A stretch of DNA of 46,775 bases from Roseovarius amoyensis (GTDB taxonomy: Bacteria; Pseudomonadota; Alphaproteobacteria; Rhodobacterales; Rhodobacteraceae), in contig NZ_QITQ01000022.1 of assembly GCF_003260265.1 (NCBI RefSeq), forward strand, positions 1 to 46,775, written 5' to 3'. The position numbers were made by a program, and so were the translations under genes. Below are positions 33,483 through 40,781 of the stretch, one piece after another (the first letter of the stretch is position 1; every line of letters starts with the position of its first letter). The notes beneath the pieces are model-generated. The model made no database searches. It worked only from the letters and a program-made list of their open reading frames with translations, and had not been told where the DNA came from.

Positions 33483-34693
33483 TCGGGGTTGCGCAACTCA
33501 AGCGAACTCACCCCGCGCACGACATAGGCCTCGCGCCAAGAGGGCACCGAGTCGATCATCTGCACCCCGCTGTAGCGCTTAAGGAACTCGAGGATCGCGA
33601 TACGGCCCTCAAGCCTCGCCAATGGCGCCCCGAGGCAGAGATGGACGCCGTAGCCGAAATGCAGCGAACCCTTGGGCTTGCGCGTCACGTCCAGCTTGTC
33701 GGGGTCGGCGAAGACCGCAGGATCGCGGTTGGTGGCCAAGATCATACAGAACAGCCGGTCGCCCTTCCTGATCTGCTGGCCGCCAATCTCGTCATCGACC
33801 ATCGACACTCGAACTAGGCAAGCCGCGGGGTTGTCGAAGCGCAAAAGCTCTTCGATGGCGTTTTCGATATATTCCGGATGCTCCAGAAGCACCTTAAGCT
33901 GGTCGGGATTGCGCAAGAGATTATAGATGCCCGTACCGATCAGATCGGTTGTGGTTTCGTGGCCCGCGAAGATCAGGATCGTGCAGGTCTGCAGGAGCTG
34001 CTCGTCGGTGAGCGGCTCGGCCTGAGCTTCACTGAAGTCGATCAATCGCGAAATAACGTCGGTGCCACGGTTCTCCTTGCGCTCCTCGATCACGGTAGCA
34101 AAATACTCGCGCATCTCCCGGATCGCTTTGGTCGAACGTTCCGCCCGTTTGGGATCGAGCCGCGCGCCACCGATGAAAGCTGCCAGTTCGTCGGACCAGT
34201 GCTTGATCATCCCAGCGTGTTCCGACGGCAGGCCGAACATCGCTACAATCACATGCGTCGGCAGCGGAACCGCGTAGTCGTCAAGCAGGTTGAAGCGTTC
34301 GCGTCCTTCGAGATCGTCCAGAAGCGCTTCGATCTTGGCTTGAACGAAACCCTCCATCCCGGCAATCGCGGGCAGGAAGGCTTGGTTCAGCACCATCCGG
34401 ACCTTGGTGTGGGGCGGCTTATCTAGGAACACCACCCATTCGGTGACAGATTCCCCCACCTCGGCGAGTTCGTTAAGGCCCTGCCGACGCATGTGGTCGA
34501 GGAACGGCCGGATGCGCGAGTTTGAGAAATCGTTTGCGCGGCCCAAGATATTCTTCACATCCGCGTGACGAGTCACAACCCAGCCCTTCACCTGATCGTC
34601 CCAATAGACCGGCTTTTCCTCCCTCAGGCGCTTCAACACAGGGTAGGGGTTCGCAAGATACCCCGGGTCTAACAGATCAATGCGCGCGTTCAT
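33470..34693 (-). CDS. Cytochrome P450 monooxygenase
   Basis: Soluble bacterial P450 that inserts one O2 atom into its substrate. Start at ATG 34693, with GGGAGGA upstream; a GTG four codons earlier lies in that ribosome site. The 407 residues have AGHETT of the I-helix (243-248), the ExxR pair E282/R285, and the heme loop FGYGVHLCLGAPLAR with ligand Cys353. No membrane anchor. It is divergent from the Rieske ferredoxin and ferredoxin-reductase genes, the likely electron donors. The CYP family and substrate cannot be assigned by eye. Confidence 0.93.
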   Translation of the reverse strand: MNARIDLLDPGYLANPYPVLKRLREEKPVYWDDQVKGWVVTRHADVKNILGRANDFSNSRIRPFLDHMRRQGLNELAEVGESVTEWVVFLDKPPHTKVRMVLNQAFLPAIAGMEGFVQAKIEALLDDLEGRERFNLLDDYAVPLPTHVIVAMFGLPSEHAGMIKHWSDELAAFIGGARLDPKRAERSTKAIREMREYFATVIEERKENRGTDVISRLIDFSEAQAEPLTDEQLLQTCTILIFAGHETTTDLIGTGIYNLLRNPDQLKVLLEHPEYIENAIEELLRFDNPAACLVRVSMVDDEIGGQQIRKGDRLFCMILATNRDPAVFADPDKLDVTRKPKGSLHFGYGVHLCLGAPLARLEGRIAILEFLKRYSGVQMIDSVPSWREAYVVRGVSSLELRNPEVAH

Positions 34694-34894
34694 TTTTCCT
34701 CCCACGAGAATTGCATTCTTCTATACGAATTTAGGTGTTGCCCTAACTGCAACGTTTCGTCAAGATGTTTATGATCACAGACTGGCCACCATCTCGCCCC
34801 GGAGCAGAGAGGCGGCCGGCAGGCCGAGCCGGCCATTCGTGTTGATGTTGAACGCAAATGCCGACTGACCTAGTCCGTCGGAGGAAGGAGCAAA
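34694..34894. promoter_or_regulatory. Divergent promoter region of the catabolic island
   Basis: The 201-bp gap between the P450 (minus) and the Rieske ferredoxin (plus) must hold the promoters of both gene sets. It is more AT-rich than its surroundings. GTTGC (34737-34741) and GCAAC (34749-34753) form a 5-bp inverted repeat with a 7-bp spacer, a possible binding site for the IclR regulator encoded at 36466. I cannot identify clear -35 and -10 boxes. Confidence 0.45.
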
Positions 34895-35230
34895 ATGGTG
34901 TGGAAGTTGGTAGAAGGCGCCGCCGCCGTTCTCGAGAACGACATGAAGGAGTTCGAGATTGATGGCGTCGGGATTCTGATCGCCCGCAATGCGTCGGGCT
35001 TTTATGCCTATCCGGCGCTCTGCCCGCACATGGAGGCCCAGCTTGCCTTCGGTACCTGCGACGGCAAACTCATCACCTGCATGCAGCACCTCTGGCAGTG
35101 GGAGATGGAAACCGGAGAACCCGTGGGTATGGCCGAGGAAGCGCTCAAGACCTACCCGACAAAGGAAGAGAACGGTCAAATCTACATCTGGTTCGAGCAG
35201 GAACATAAGTACGCCTACATGGAAGATTGA
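34895..35230 (+). CDS. Rieske-type 2Fe-2S ferredoxin
   Basis: Small soluble electron carrier of 111 residues. The Rieske ligands are C43 and H45 in CPHMEAQL, and C62 and H65 in TCMQHLWQWEM. AAGGAG lies 5 bp before the ATG. Such ferredoxins normally serve ring-hydroxylating or diiron oxygenases, but no oxygenase alpha subunit is in the island. The divergent P450 is the only recognisable oxygenase, so it is the likely partner. The next gene encodes a suitable reductase. Confidence 0.92.
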   Translation: MVWKLVEGAAAVLENDMKEFEIDGVGILIARNASGFYAYPALCPHMEAQLAFGTCDGKLITCMQHLWQWEMETGEPVGMAEEALKTYPTKEENGQIYIWFEQEHKYAYMED

Positions 35231-35301
35231 TTTCACAAAGGAGGCGAGCGAGCGATCGTGCCCCGACCACGAGGCCGATCGCCTGGCTGGAGGACAAGCA
35301 G

Positions 35302-36393
35302 ATGCTGACAAGCGTGGTCAATCGGCGGGCGGTGGCCGTCAATGTAAAGGGGCGGAGCGGAACCGCCACATTCACGACCGTGCCCGGCGAGAACTTGCTT
35401 GAGGCAGCGCTGCGCCAAGGTGCGGACGTGCCTTACGGCTGTGCTTCGGGCACTTGTGGATTGTGCAAGGCCCGGGTGACCTCGGGACGTGTCGAATTGC
35501 TCTGGCCAGAGGCGCCGGGTTACGGAAAAAAGCCAAGGGCGGATGATGCGCTGCTCTGTCAGAGTGCCGCCGAAGCACCGGGCGACCATGGAACGCTGGA
35601 TCTGACGCTCGGCGGAGCCAGTGGCGCGCTCGCCCCGCCCGGAGCCCGGGCTGGTCGCTTCGGCGCACGCATCTTGCGGATTGATCTGATCGGCGACGGG
35701 TTGATCGAAATCGAATTGGGGCTCGACCGGCCGATCCGCTACGCGGCGGGGCAGTTCGGGCTGTTCTACTTCCCCGGCATCGCTGGCGGCCGCGCCTTCA
35801 GCTTCGCTACGCCTTCTCCGGATACGGAAAGCGAGCGCGTGCTGCTCGTGGTCAAGCGCAAGCCTGACGGTCCGGCGACCGAGTTTCTGTTCACCCGCAG
35901 TGCGCCGGGCAGCCGACTGGAGATGTTCGGACCATTGGGCCACGCGACCTTCGACCCAGGATGCGGGCAGGACCTGATCTGCGTGGTCGGTGGCTCGGGC
36001 ATCTCGTTCGGCCTTTCGGTCATGGGCGGGGCGACATTGGCGGATCATTTCAACACCCATCGCGGGCTGCTGGTGGTTGGCCTCCGCCGGCCCTCCGATC
36101 TTGCGAGTTTGGCTCCGTTCGGCGCGATGGCCGAGACCGCAGGACCGGGCCTGCGGATCATCATCGCCCTGTCCGACGAGGATTCGGCTCCGCCCGAAGG
36201 CTGGATCGTACCTGGGGTCGAGGTGATGCGGGGTTTCGCCCATGACGCGATGCACACGGCGATGGCGGGCCATTGCGCGGATCTCATGGCCTATGTCGCG
36301 GGCCCGCCGCCGATGATCCAAGCGGTGCAGAGGGTTCTGCTGCTCGAAGCGAAGTTGCCCGCCGGAAACATCCTCTGCGACACTTTCTATTAA
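35302..36393 (+). CDS. NAD(P)H:ferredoxin oxidoreductase with plant-type 2Fe-2S domain
   Basis: Passes electrons from NAD(P)H through FAD and a 2Fe-2S cluster to a ferredoxin or oxygenase. ATG 35302 follows GGAGG by 8 bp, giving 363 residues; a frame opening at 35227 is less likely. Residues 10-100 are a plant-type ferredoxin with C47, C52, C55 and C86. Residues 118-220 are an FAD domain with RAFSFATP (164-171). The rest is an NAD-binding domain with VVGGSGISFGLSVMGG and AGPPPMIQAV. The order ferredoxin-FAD-NAD is that of the TmoF/BenC type. It lies 71 bp after the Rieske gene. Confidence 0.92.
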   Translation: MLTSVVNRRAVAVNVKGRSGTATFTTVPGENLLEAALRQGADVPYGCASGTCGLCKARVTSGRVELLWPEAPGYGKKPRADDALLCQSAAEAPGDHGTLDLTLGGASGALAPPGARAGRFGARILRIDLIGDGLIEIELGLDRPIRYAAGQFGLFYFPGIAGGRAFSFATPSPDTESERVLLVVKRKPDGPATEFLFTRSAPGSRLEMFGPLGHATFDPGCGQDLICVVGGSGISFGLSVMGGATLADHFNTHRGLLVVGLRRPSDLASLAPFGAMAETAGPGLRIIIALSDEDSAPPEGWIVPGVEVMRGFAHDAMHTAMAGHCADLMAYVAGPPPMIQAVQRVLLLEAKLPAGNILCDTFY

Positions 36394-36465
36394 CCCGCCG
36401 ACGATTGACACCCCTGCGGAAGGCCTTAGAATGCCTGCGCAATTTCCAGAGCGATAGAATAGACC

Positions 36466-37305
36466 ATGTATAAGTCCAATGTCCGTGACGCTGGCTCCGG
36501 TGACCTGCCGACCTCCCGGCAGGTGGACGATGCTACGGTTCAAGTGCTGGTGGGCAAGCCCGTCGGCGCGGTCGTAAGTGCGGTGCGCATCCTACGACTT
36601 CTGTCAAAGGCCAAGGGCGCAATGCGCGGCAGCCAGATCGCCAATGATCTGGGGCTGAACACCAGCACCTGCTTCAACATTCTCCAGACGCTCGCAGCTG
36701 AAAAACTGGTTCGCTACGACTCCAGCACCAAGCACTACCGGCTGGGGTACGGGCTTTTGGACCTTGTCTCGAGCAACGCGATCTTGGGGCACAACATCTC
36801 TGACATCAGCGTCGCAATGCAGGAGATATCTGACGCCCACGATGTTACTATGTCGCTGTGGCGGCGGGTATCCGATACGCGGATGCTCCTCATCATGATC
36901 ACGTCGAGCCCACGCCAGACGCGTGTGCATATGACACTGGGCCAGCGCCTACCGCTGCTGGTTGGCTCGACCGGTCGGGCCATGGCGAGCTCACTCAATC
37001 TCAGTCAGGACGAACTCCGAAAATACTTCAACGAGATCCGCTGGATTCGCCCCCTGAGCTTTGAGAAATACCATCAGGAGGTTCTTGTCGGGCGCGAGCG
37101 AGGCTGGACGCTCGACACCGGCGATTTCGTAAACGGCCTGCACTCCATCTCGACGCCGATCACCGACAAGCGCGGCGCGCCGCTTCTTATCCTCACGGCG
37201 ACCCTCTTCTCAGGCCAATACTCCGACAAGCGCGGCGAACGAATCGGTCGAGCCCTAATCAAGATGGCGCAGCGTGTCCAGCCGCTGGCACAGGGGCTGA
37301 AATAG
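36466..37305 (+). CDS. IclR-family transcriptional regulator
   Basis: 279-residue regulator. After a ~35-residue N-terminal extension comes the IclR helix-turn-helix (VSAVRILRLLSKAKGAMRGSQIANDLGLNTSTCFNILQTLAAEKLVRYD, about 37-86), then the effector domain with YRLGYGLLDLVSSN, MTLGQRLPLLVGSTGRAMAS and GWTLDTGDFVNGLHSISTPITDKRG. IclR proteins commonly sense the aromatic or cyclic acid of the pathway that they sit beside. It is the only regulator in the island and probably controls both divergent gene sets. Confidence 0.92.
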   Translation: MYKSNVRDAGSGDLPTSRQVDDATVQVLVGKPVGAVVSAVRILRLLSKAKGAMRGSQIANDLGLNTSTCFNILQTLAAEKLVRYDSSTKHYRLGYGLLDLVSSNAILGHNISDISVAMQEISDAHDVTMSLWRRVSDTRMLLIMITSSPRQTRVHMTLGQRLPLLVGSTGRAMASSLNLSQDELRKYFNEIRWIRPLSFEKYHQEVLVGRERGWTLDTGDFVNGLHSISTPITDKRGAPLLILTATLFSGQYSDKRGERIGRALIKMAQRVQPLAQGLK

Positions 37306-37325
37306 TGGTGGCGCGACTTAAGGAC

Positions 37326-37338
37326 GCGCACTGTGCGC
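37326..37338. promoter_or_regulatory. Palindrome between the iclR gene and the thiolase-fold gene
   Basis: GCGCACTGTGCGC is a perfect 5-bp inverted repeat with a 3-base centre, in the 76-bp gap before the thiolase-fold gene. It has no T-run. It could be an operator for the adjacent regulator or a short transcript hairpin; the sequence does not decide. Confidence 0.3.
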
Positions 37339-37381
37339 AATAGCACTTAAATCGAACATAGGATGAAAGACCGGAGAGACA

Positions 37382-38563
37382 ATGACAGAACGAAGCCTTC
37401 GCGGCAAAGTCGCGGTGGTCGGTATCGGAGAGACCGACTACTATAAACATGGCAAATCGCCATACCCCGAATTCAAGATGGCGCTCATGGCCATCTTAGC
37501 GGCGGCCGAGGATGCCGGGATCAATCCGAAAGAGATTGACAGCTTTGCCTCTTTCGCGGACGAGCGCAGTGACCCCTCGCGTCTGGCGGCTGCGCTTGGC
37601 ACACCTGAATTGCGCTTCTCGAATCTGCAATGGGGCGGTGGCGGTGGCGGTGGTGCGGGTGCGATCGGCAATGGCGCCGCTGCGATCATTGCCGGGCTTG
37701 CCGATGTCGTGGTGGTCTATCGCTCACTCGCGCAGGGCCAGTTCCGTCGATTCGGCCAAGCCGCCAACGGGAGCACCATTTCGGGTGACATGGCGCTGAG
37801 CGCGCCCTACGGGGTGATCTCGCCTGCGCAGCGGTTTGCCATGAAGGTCATGCGCTACATGCATAACCATGGGGTCGGTCGCGATGCGCTCAAGGCGATT
37901 GCGCAGGCCTCTTATCACCATGCCCAGTCGAATCCGCGCGCAGTCATGCGTGGGGTGGAGCTTACAGACGAGCGCTACGAGACCTCGCGCTGGATCGCCG
38001 AGCCCTTCAAGCTCTACGATTGCTGCATGGAGAACGACGGCGCCGCGGCTCTGATTCTGATGTCAGAAGAACGTGCCCGCGACATGAAGCAAAAGCCCGT
38101 CTATCTACTCTCGCAAGCGCAGGGGTCGGAGCACCGCACAGCAGCACGCAGCCACAATATGCCGAACTACGCCTCGGCCAACTTCGGCCCGGTGGCCAAG
38201 CATCTGTGGAACATGGCAAAGCTTGGGCCCCAGGACATGGACGTGGTGCAGTCTTACGAGAACTTCACCGGCGGGGTGCTGATGGCGCTGGCCGAGCACG
38301 GCTTCTTCAAGCCCGAGGAGGCCAATGATTTCCTCACGCTCGACAACCTGATCGTGGGCAAGGGCAAGATGCCGCTCAACACCAGCGGCGGGAACCTCGC
38401 GCATTGCTATATGCACGGGCTAGAACTGCAGATCGAGGCCGTGCGCCAGCTTCGCGGTACCGCCGATTCGCAGGTGGAGGGGGCCAAGACCGCCGCCGTC
38501 ATTGCCGGGCCGATGGTCAGCCCGGTCACAAGTCTTGTCTTCGGTTCGGAGGAAACGCTGTGA
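37382..38563 (+). CDS. Thiolase-fold SCP-x/Ltp2-like protein without the nucleophilic Cys
   Basis: 393-residue thiolase-superfamily protein (VAVVGIGETDYYKHG, then AAEDAGINPKEIDSF) of the SCP-x/lipid-transfer group. Where thiolases have their nucleophilic Cys, near residue 85-92, this one has WGGGGGGGAGAIGNG and no Cys. The later NTSGGNLAHCYMHGLELQIEAVRQLRG matches the group. Proteins of this kind (Ltp2) work as retro-aldolases on CoA esters with a DUF35 partner, and such a partner is the next gene with a 4-bp overlap (GTGA). A C-C lyase role is therefore the best inference; a thiolase is unlikely. GGAGAG precedes the ATG. Confidence 0.85.
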   Translation: MTERSLRGKVAVVGIGETDYYKHGKSPYPEFKMALMAILAAAEDAGINPKEIDSFASFADERSDPSRLAAALGTPELRFSNLQWGGGGGGGAGAIGNGAAAIIAGLADVVVVYRSLAQGQFRRFGQAANGSTISGDMALSAPYGVISPAQRFAMKVMRYMHNHGVGRDALKAIAQASYHHAQSNPRAVMRGVELTDERYETSRWIAEPFKLYDCCMENDGAAALILMSEERARDMKQKPVYLLSQAQGSEHRTAARSHNMPNYASANFGPVAKHLWNMAKLGPQDMDVVQSYENFTGGVLMALAEHGFFKPEEANDFLTLDNLIVGKGKMPLNTSGGNLAHCYMHGLELQIEAVRQLRGTADSQVEGAKTAAVIAGPMVSPVTSLVFGSEETL

Positions 38564-38997
38564 GCTATTATCTTCCCAAGGATATGCCTACCCCCGTCGT
38601 CGAGAACGACCATCTCGACCTGCCTTACTGGGAAGGCACGCTGAAAGGCGAATTGCGGGTGCAGCGCTGCAAGCAGTGCGGCACTTGGCAATGGGGGCCG
38701 GAGTGGCTTTGCCATAAATGCCTGTCCTTCGACTTGGAATGGGTGGCAATCGCGCCCAAGGGGCGGATCTTTTCCTGGACGCGGATCTGGCACCCCGTCC
38801 ATCCCGCGCTCAAGGACCACGGGCCCTATATCGCTCTGCTCGTGGAACTGCCGCAGGCGGGCAATGTCCGGATGTTGGGCAACCTTGTCGGTGATCCAAA
38901 GCAAGAGATCCACATCGGCGCCGAGGTTGAGGCGGTGTTCGAGCAGCACCCCGACGGCACGCCCCCCTACGCGCTGGTCCACTGGAAGGTGAAGTAG
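38560..38997 (+). CDS. DUF35 Zn-ribbon/OB-fold partner protein
   Basis: 145 residues from a GTG at 38560 with GGAGGAA 6 bp upstream; the GTG overlaps the TGA of the preceding gene. The rubredoxin-like Zn ribbon has C37, C40, C51 and C54 (CKQCGTW, LCHKC). An OB fold follows (AIAPKGRIFSWTRIWHPVHPAL, YIALLVELPQAGNVRMLGNLVG). DUF35 proteins stabilise and complete the active site of Cys-less thiolase-fold enzymes such as Ltp2/ChsH2 and of acyl-CoA acylases. It forms a two-gene unit with 37382-38563. Confidence 0.92.
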   Translation: MSYYLPKDMPTPVVENDHLDLPYWEGTLKGELRVQRCKQCGTWQWGPEWLCHKCLSFDLEWVAIAPKGRIFSWTRIWHPVHPALKDHGPYIALLVELPQAGNVRMLGNLVGDPKQEIHIGAEVEAVFEQHPDGTPPYALVHWKVK

Positions 38998-39023
38998 TAC
39001 CCTCCGGCCCTTGCCAAGGATTC

Positions 39024-39060
39024 GCGCTGCCCGGTTTCCCGGACAGCGCTTTTCTTGTTC
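39024..39060 (+). terminator. Rho-independent terminator of the plus-strand gene set
   Basis: GCGCTGCCCGG (39024-39034) pairs with CCGGACAGCGC (39039-39049) with one mismatch and is followed by TTTTCTTGTT. It lies 26 bp after the DUF35 stop, at the end of the Rieske-to-DUF35 set. Confidence 0.75.
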
Positions 39061-39135
39061 TCGGGGGCACCGACCCCGTCAGTGCAATCAATGCCCGTTC
39101 GGCATGAGCGGACCCCGGTCTGGGCGAAACGCGGC

Positions 39136-39181
39136 AACAAAAAACGAAACCCGCCTGACGCTTCCATCTGCGTCAGGCGGG
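39136..39181 (-). terminator. Rho-independent terminator of livF
   Basis: CCCGCCTGACGC (39150-39161) and GCGTCAGGCGGG (39170-39181) form a perfect 12-bp stem with an 8-base loop. On the minus strand it follows the livF stop (39208) by 26 bp and is followed by GTTTCGTTTTTTGTT. A convincing intrinsic terminator, back to back with that of the plus strand. Confidence 0.9.
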
Positions 39182-39207
39182 CTCTCCCAAGAAAATGACC
39201 CGGTCGT

Positions 39208-39999
39208 TCAGGCCAGCCAGCGCTTGCGGCGGCGGTAATGCTTGATATCTCGGAAGCTCTTCTTCTCGCCGCCGGAATCGAGCCCGAGGTAGAATTCGCG
39301 CACATCCTCGTTCTTGGCCATTTCCTCCGCGGTGCCGTCCAGCACGATGCGCCCGGTCTCCATGACATAGCAGTGGTCGGCGATGCTTAGCGCCGCGCCG
39401 GCGTTCTGCTCGACGATCAGAAGCGTCAGCCCGTCAGCCTTCAGCCCGGCGAGGTTTTCGTAGATCTCCTCGACCATCATGGGAGCGAGGCCAAGCGAGG
39501 GTTCGTCGATCATCACAAGCTTGGGGTTGGCCATCAGCGCTCGCCCAATCACCAGCATCTGCTGCTCGCCGCCCGAAAGATAGCCGGCCTGACGTGAGCG
39601 GAGCTGCTTCACCTGCGGGAAGCGTTGATAGATCATCTCGAGATTGTGGCGCAACTCTTGCCCTGAGGACAGGATGTGACCGCCCACGATCAGGTTTTGC
39701 TCGACCGTCATGTGCGGCAGCACGCGCCGGCCCTCTGCCACCAGCGCCAAGCCATCGCGCAAAAGCACATCGGAGGGCAGGTGGTTGACGAGTTTGGTGC
39801 CGAAATGGACTGTCCCGCCGGTGATCTTGCCGTCTTCGGTGCCGATCGAGCCGGAAATTGCCTTGAGCGTGGTGCTCTTGCCCGCGCCGTTGGCGCCAAG
39901 TAGAGCGACGCAGCTCCGCTCCGCCACATCGACGTTGATACCCTTTACCGCAAGGATGATATCACTGTACATCACCTCGAAATTCTTTATAATGAGCAT
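39208..39999 (-). CDS. LivF-type ABC ATPase
   Basis: Second ATPase of the island's importer, 263 residues. Walker A is GANGAGKST (about 33-41), signature LSGGEQQMLVIGRAL, Walker B LVMIDEPSLGLAP and the LivF-specific GLTLLIVEQNAGAALSIADHCYVMETGRIVLDGT. The start has GGAGG 5-6 bp upstream. It is the first gene of its own short transcript and separated from livG, livH, livM and the binding protein by the plus-strand gene set. The C-terminal KKSFRDIKHYRRRKRW is typical of LivF from ligase-linked clusters. Confidence 0.92.
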   Translation of the reverse strand: MLIIKNFEVMYSDIILAVKGINVDVAERSCVALLGANGAGKSTTLKAISGSIGTEDGKITGGTVHFGTKLVNHLPSDVLLRDGLALVAEGRRVLPHMTVEQNLIVGGHILSSGQELRHNLEMIYQRFPQVKQLRSRQAGYLSGGEQQMLVIGRALMANPKLVMIDEPSLGLAPMMVEEIYENLAGLKADGLTLLIVEQNAGAALSIADHCYVMETGRIVLDGTAEEMAKNEDVREFYLGLDSGGEKKSFRDIKHYRRRKRWLA

Positions 40000-40147
40000 C
40001 TTGCCTCCCTCGTTTGCGCCCCTCCGAAGCGCGCTCTGTGTCTGGAGTCGGGACCAACTTTTGCGCGCCTTGCAATGCTACCGGCAAATCCTTGTCTCGG
40101 AAAGAAGAAACTTTTGTGGTTGCCGTGAATCTGGTATAATCTCTATG

Positions 40148-40233
40148 TTTACTTGGTTGTCGCCAAGTAACACCCAAACAAGCCAGACCAAATCCGCACC
40201 GAAATCCCTACCGCAGGATTTTTCTCTGACAAG
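40148..40233 (+). repeat. Right copy of the ~85-bp direct repeat
   Basis: Same sequence and orientation as 18708-18791, including the TTACTTGG/CCAAGTAA stem-loop (40148-40169) and the TCTCTGACAAG end. Preceded here by a TATAAT hexamer at 40136-40141. The similarity stops sharply after the end of the repeat. Confidence 0.75.
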
Positions 40234-40665
40234 TCCGTGCCGCTCCGACTGCGAAACAAGATGAGAGGAGAAATATTCTCCGTCACGGGTCAGATCCTTT
40301 TCCCAGTGCTGTCAGACATCGGACCAACGTCCACGGTGTGGAGTTCACCGCCACCACTACGCGCCATTCGGCCAGCGTACCTCGCGGCCACGCCTCCTGC
40401 ATGTTCGGTCTCTGTTTCGGTCGATAGCGATGGAAACAGGGCGCGCAGTTTTGGCGGGCTTTCGAGACAGGCCATTGGAAACGCAAGGAAAATTCAGATC
40501 GAACTGAAATCAGCGCAGTTCGCCCGACCAGAGACGACGGGCCATTCAGAGACGGAAATCGCCGTGTTCTTGCGCCTCAGCGGTTCGCACCCATCCGGCA
40601 AACCCCTTTGAAAACAGGAGAAAATCCGCCTCGGGCGGGCCGTCTGAACGGGTTCGAAAGGGTGA

Positions 40666-40690
40666 TGGTGGCGGACCGAATGGGATTCGA
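40666..40690 (-). other. tRNA-3'-end-like fragment, possible attachment-site remnant
   Basis: The minus strand reads TCGAATCCCATTCGGTCCGCCA and then CCA, which looks like the T-loop, T-stem 3' strand and acceptor 3' strand with CCA of a tRNA (serine-like acceptor GGTCC-G-CCA). The sequence before it cannot form a T-stem, so this is not a complete tRNA. Integrated elements often leave such fragments. Recognition is by eye only. Confidence 0.3.
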
Positions 40691-40698
40691 AACGGCAA

Positions 40699-40719
40699 GA
40701 CGGCGGTATTACCGCCGTC
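40699..40719 (-). terminator. Palindromic hairpin after the DUF6880 gene
   Basis: GACGGCGGT (40699-40707) and ACCGCCGTC (40711-40719) form a 9-bp stem with a 3-base loop, 62 bp after the stop of the gene at 40782. The minus-strand sequence following is TTGCCGTTTCG, only weakly T-rich, so termination is possible but unproved. Confidence 0.45.
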
Positions 40720-40781
40720 TCTCGCTTGACAGGCACGCCTCTCCTTTTTTGGTATCTTGCTCGCCATCGCTCGATGATTGA

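Larger units (their letters stand above)
40000..40781. other. 780-bp non-coding boundary region
   Basis: No credible gene is seen; short frames here lack ribosome sites and family resemblance. The stretch contains the livF promoter (near 40000-40140), the right copy of the ~85-bp repeat (40148-40233), a tRNA-3'-end-like fragment (40666-40690) and a 9-bp-stem palindrome (40699-40719). It separates the catabolic island from the accessory region and looks like a junction. Confidence 0.7.

Noticed and set aside
35233..36543. Long 436-residue minus-strand open frame
   Set aside because: It is fully antisense to the ferredoxin-reductase gene, which has clear domains and ligands. The frame has Arg- and Gly-rich shadow composition and no ribosome site.
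37620..37680. Glycine run in the thiolase-fold protein as a possible sequencing or frameshift error
   Set aside because: The frame before and after is continuous and matches the family on both sides, so I treat the Gly loop as real.
40600..40760. Complete tRNA gene on the minus strand
   Set aside because: No cloverleaf can be drawn: the 5' half of the T-stem, the anticodon arm and the 5' acceptor strand are absent. Only the 3' end resembles a tRNA.
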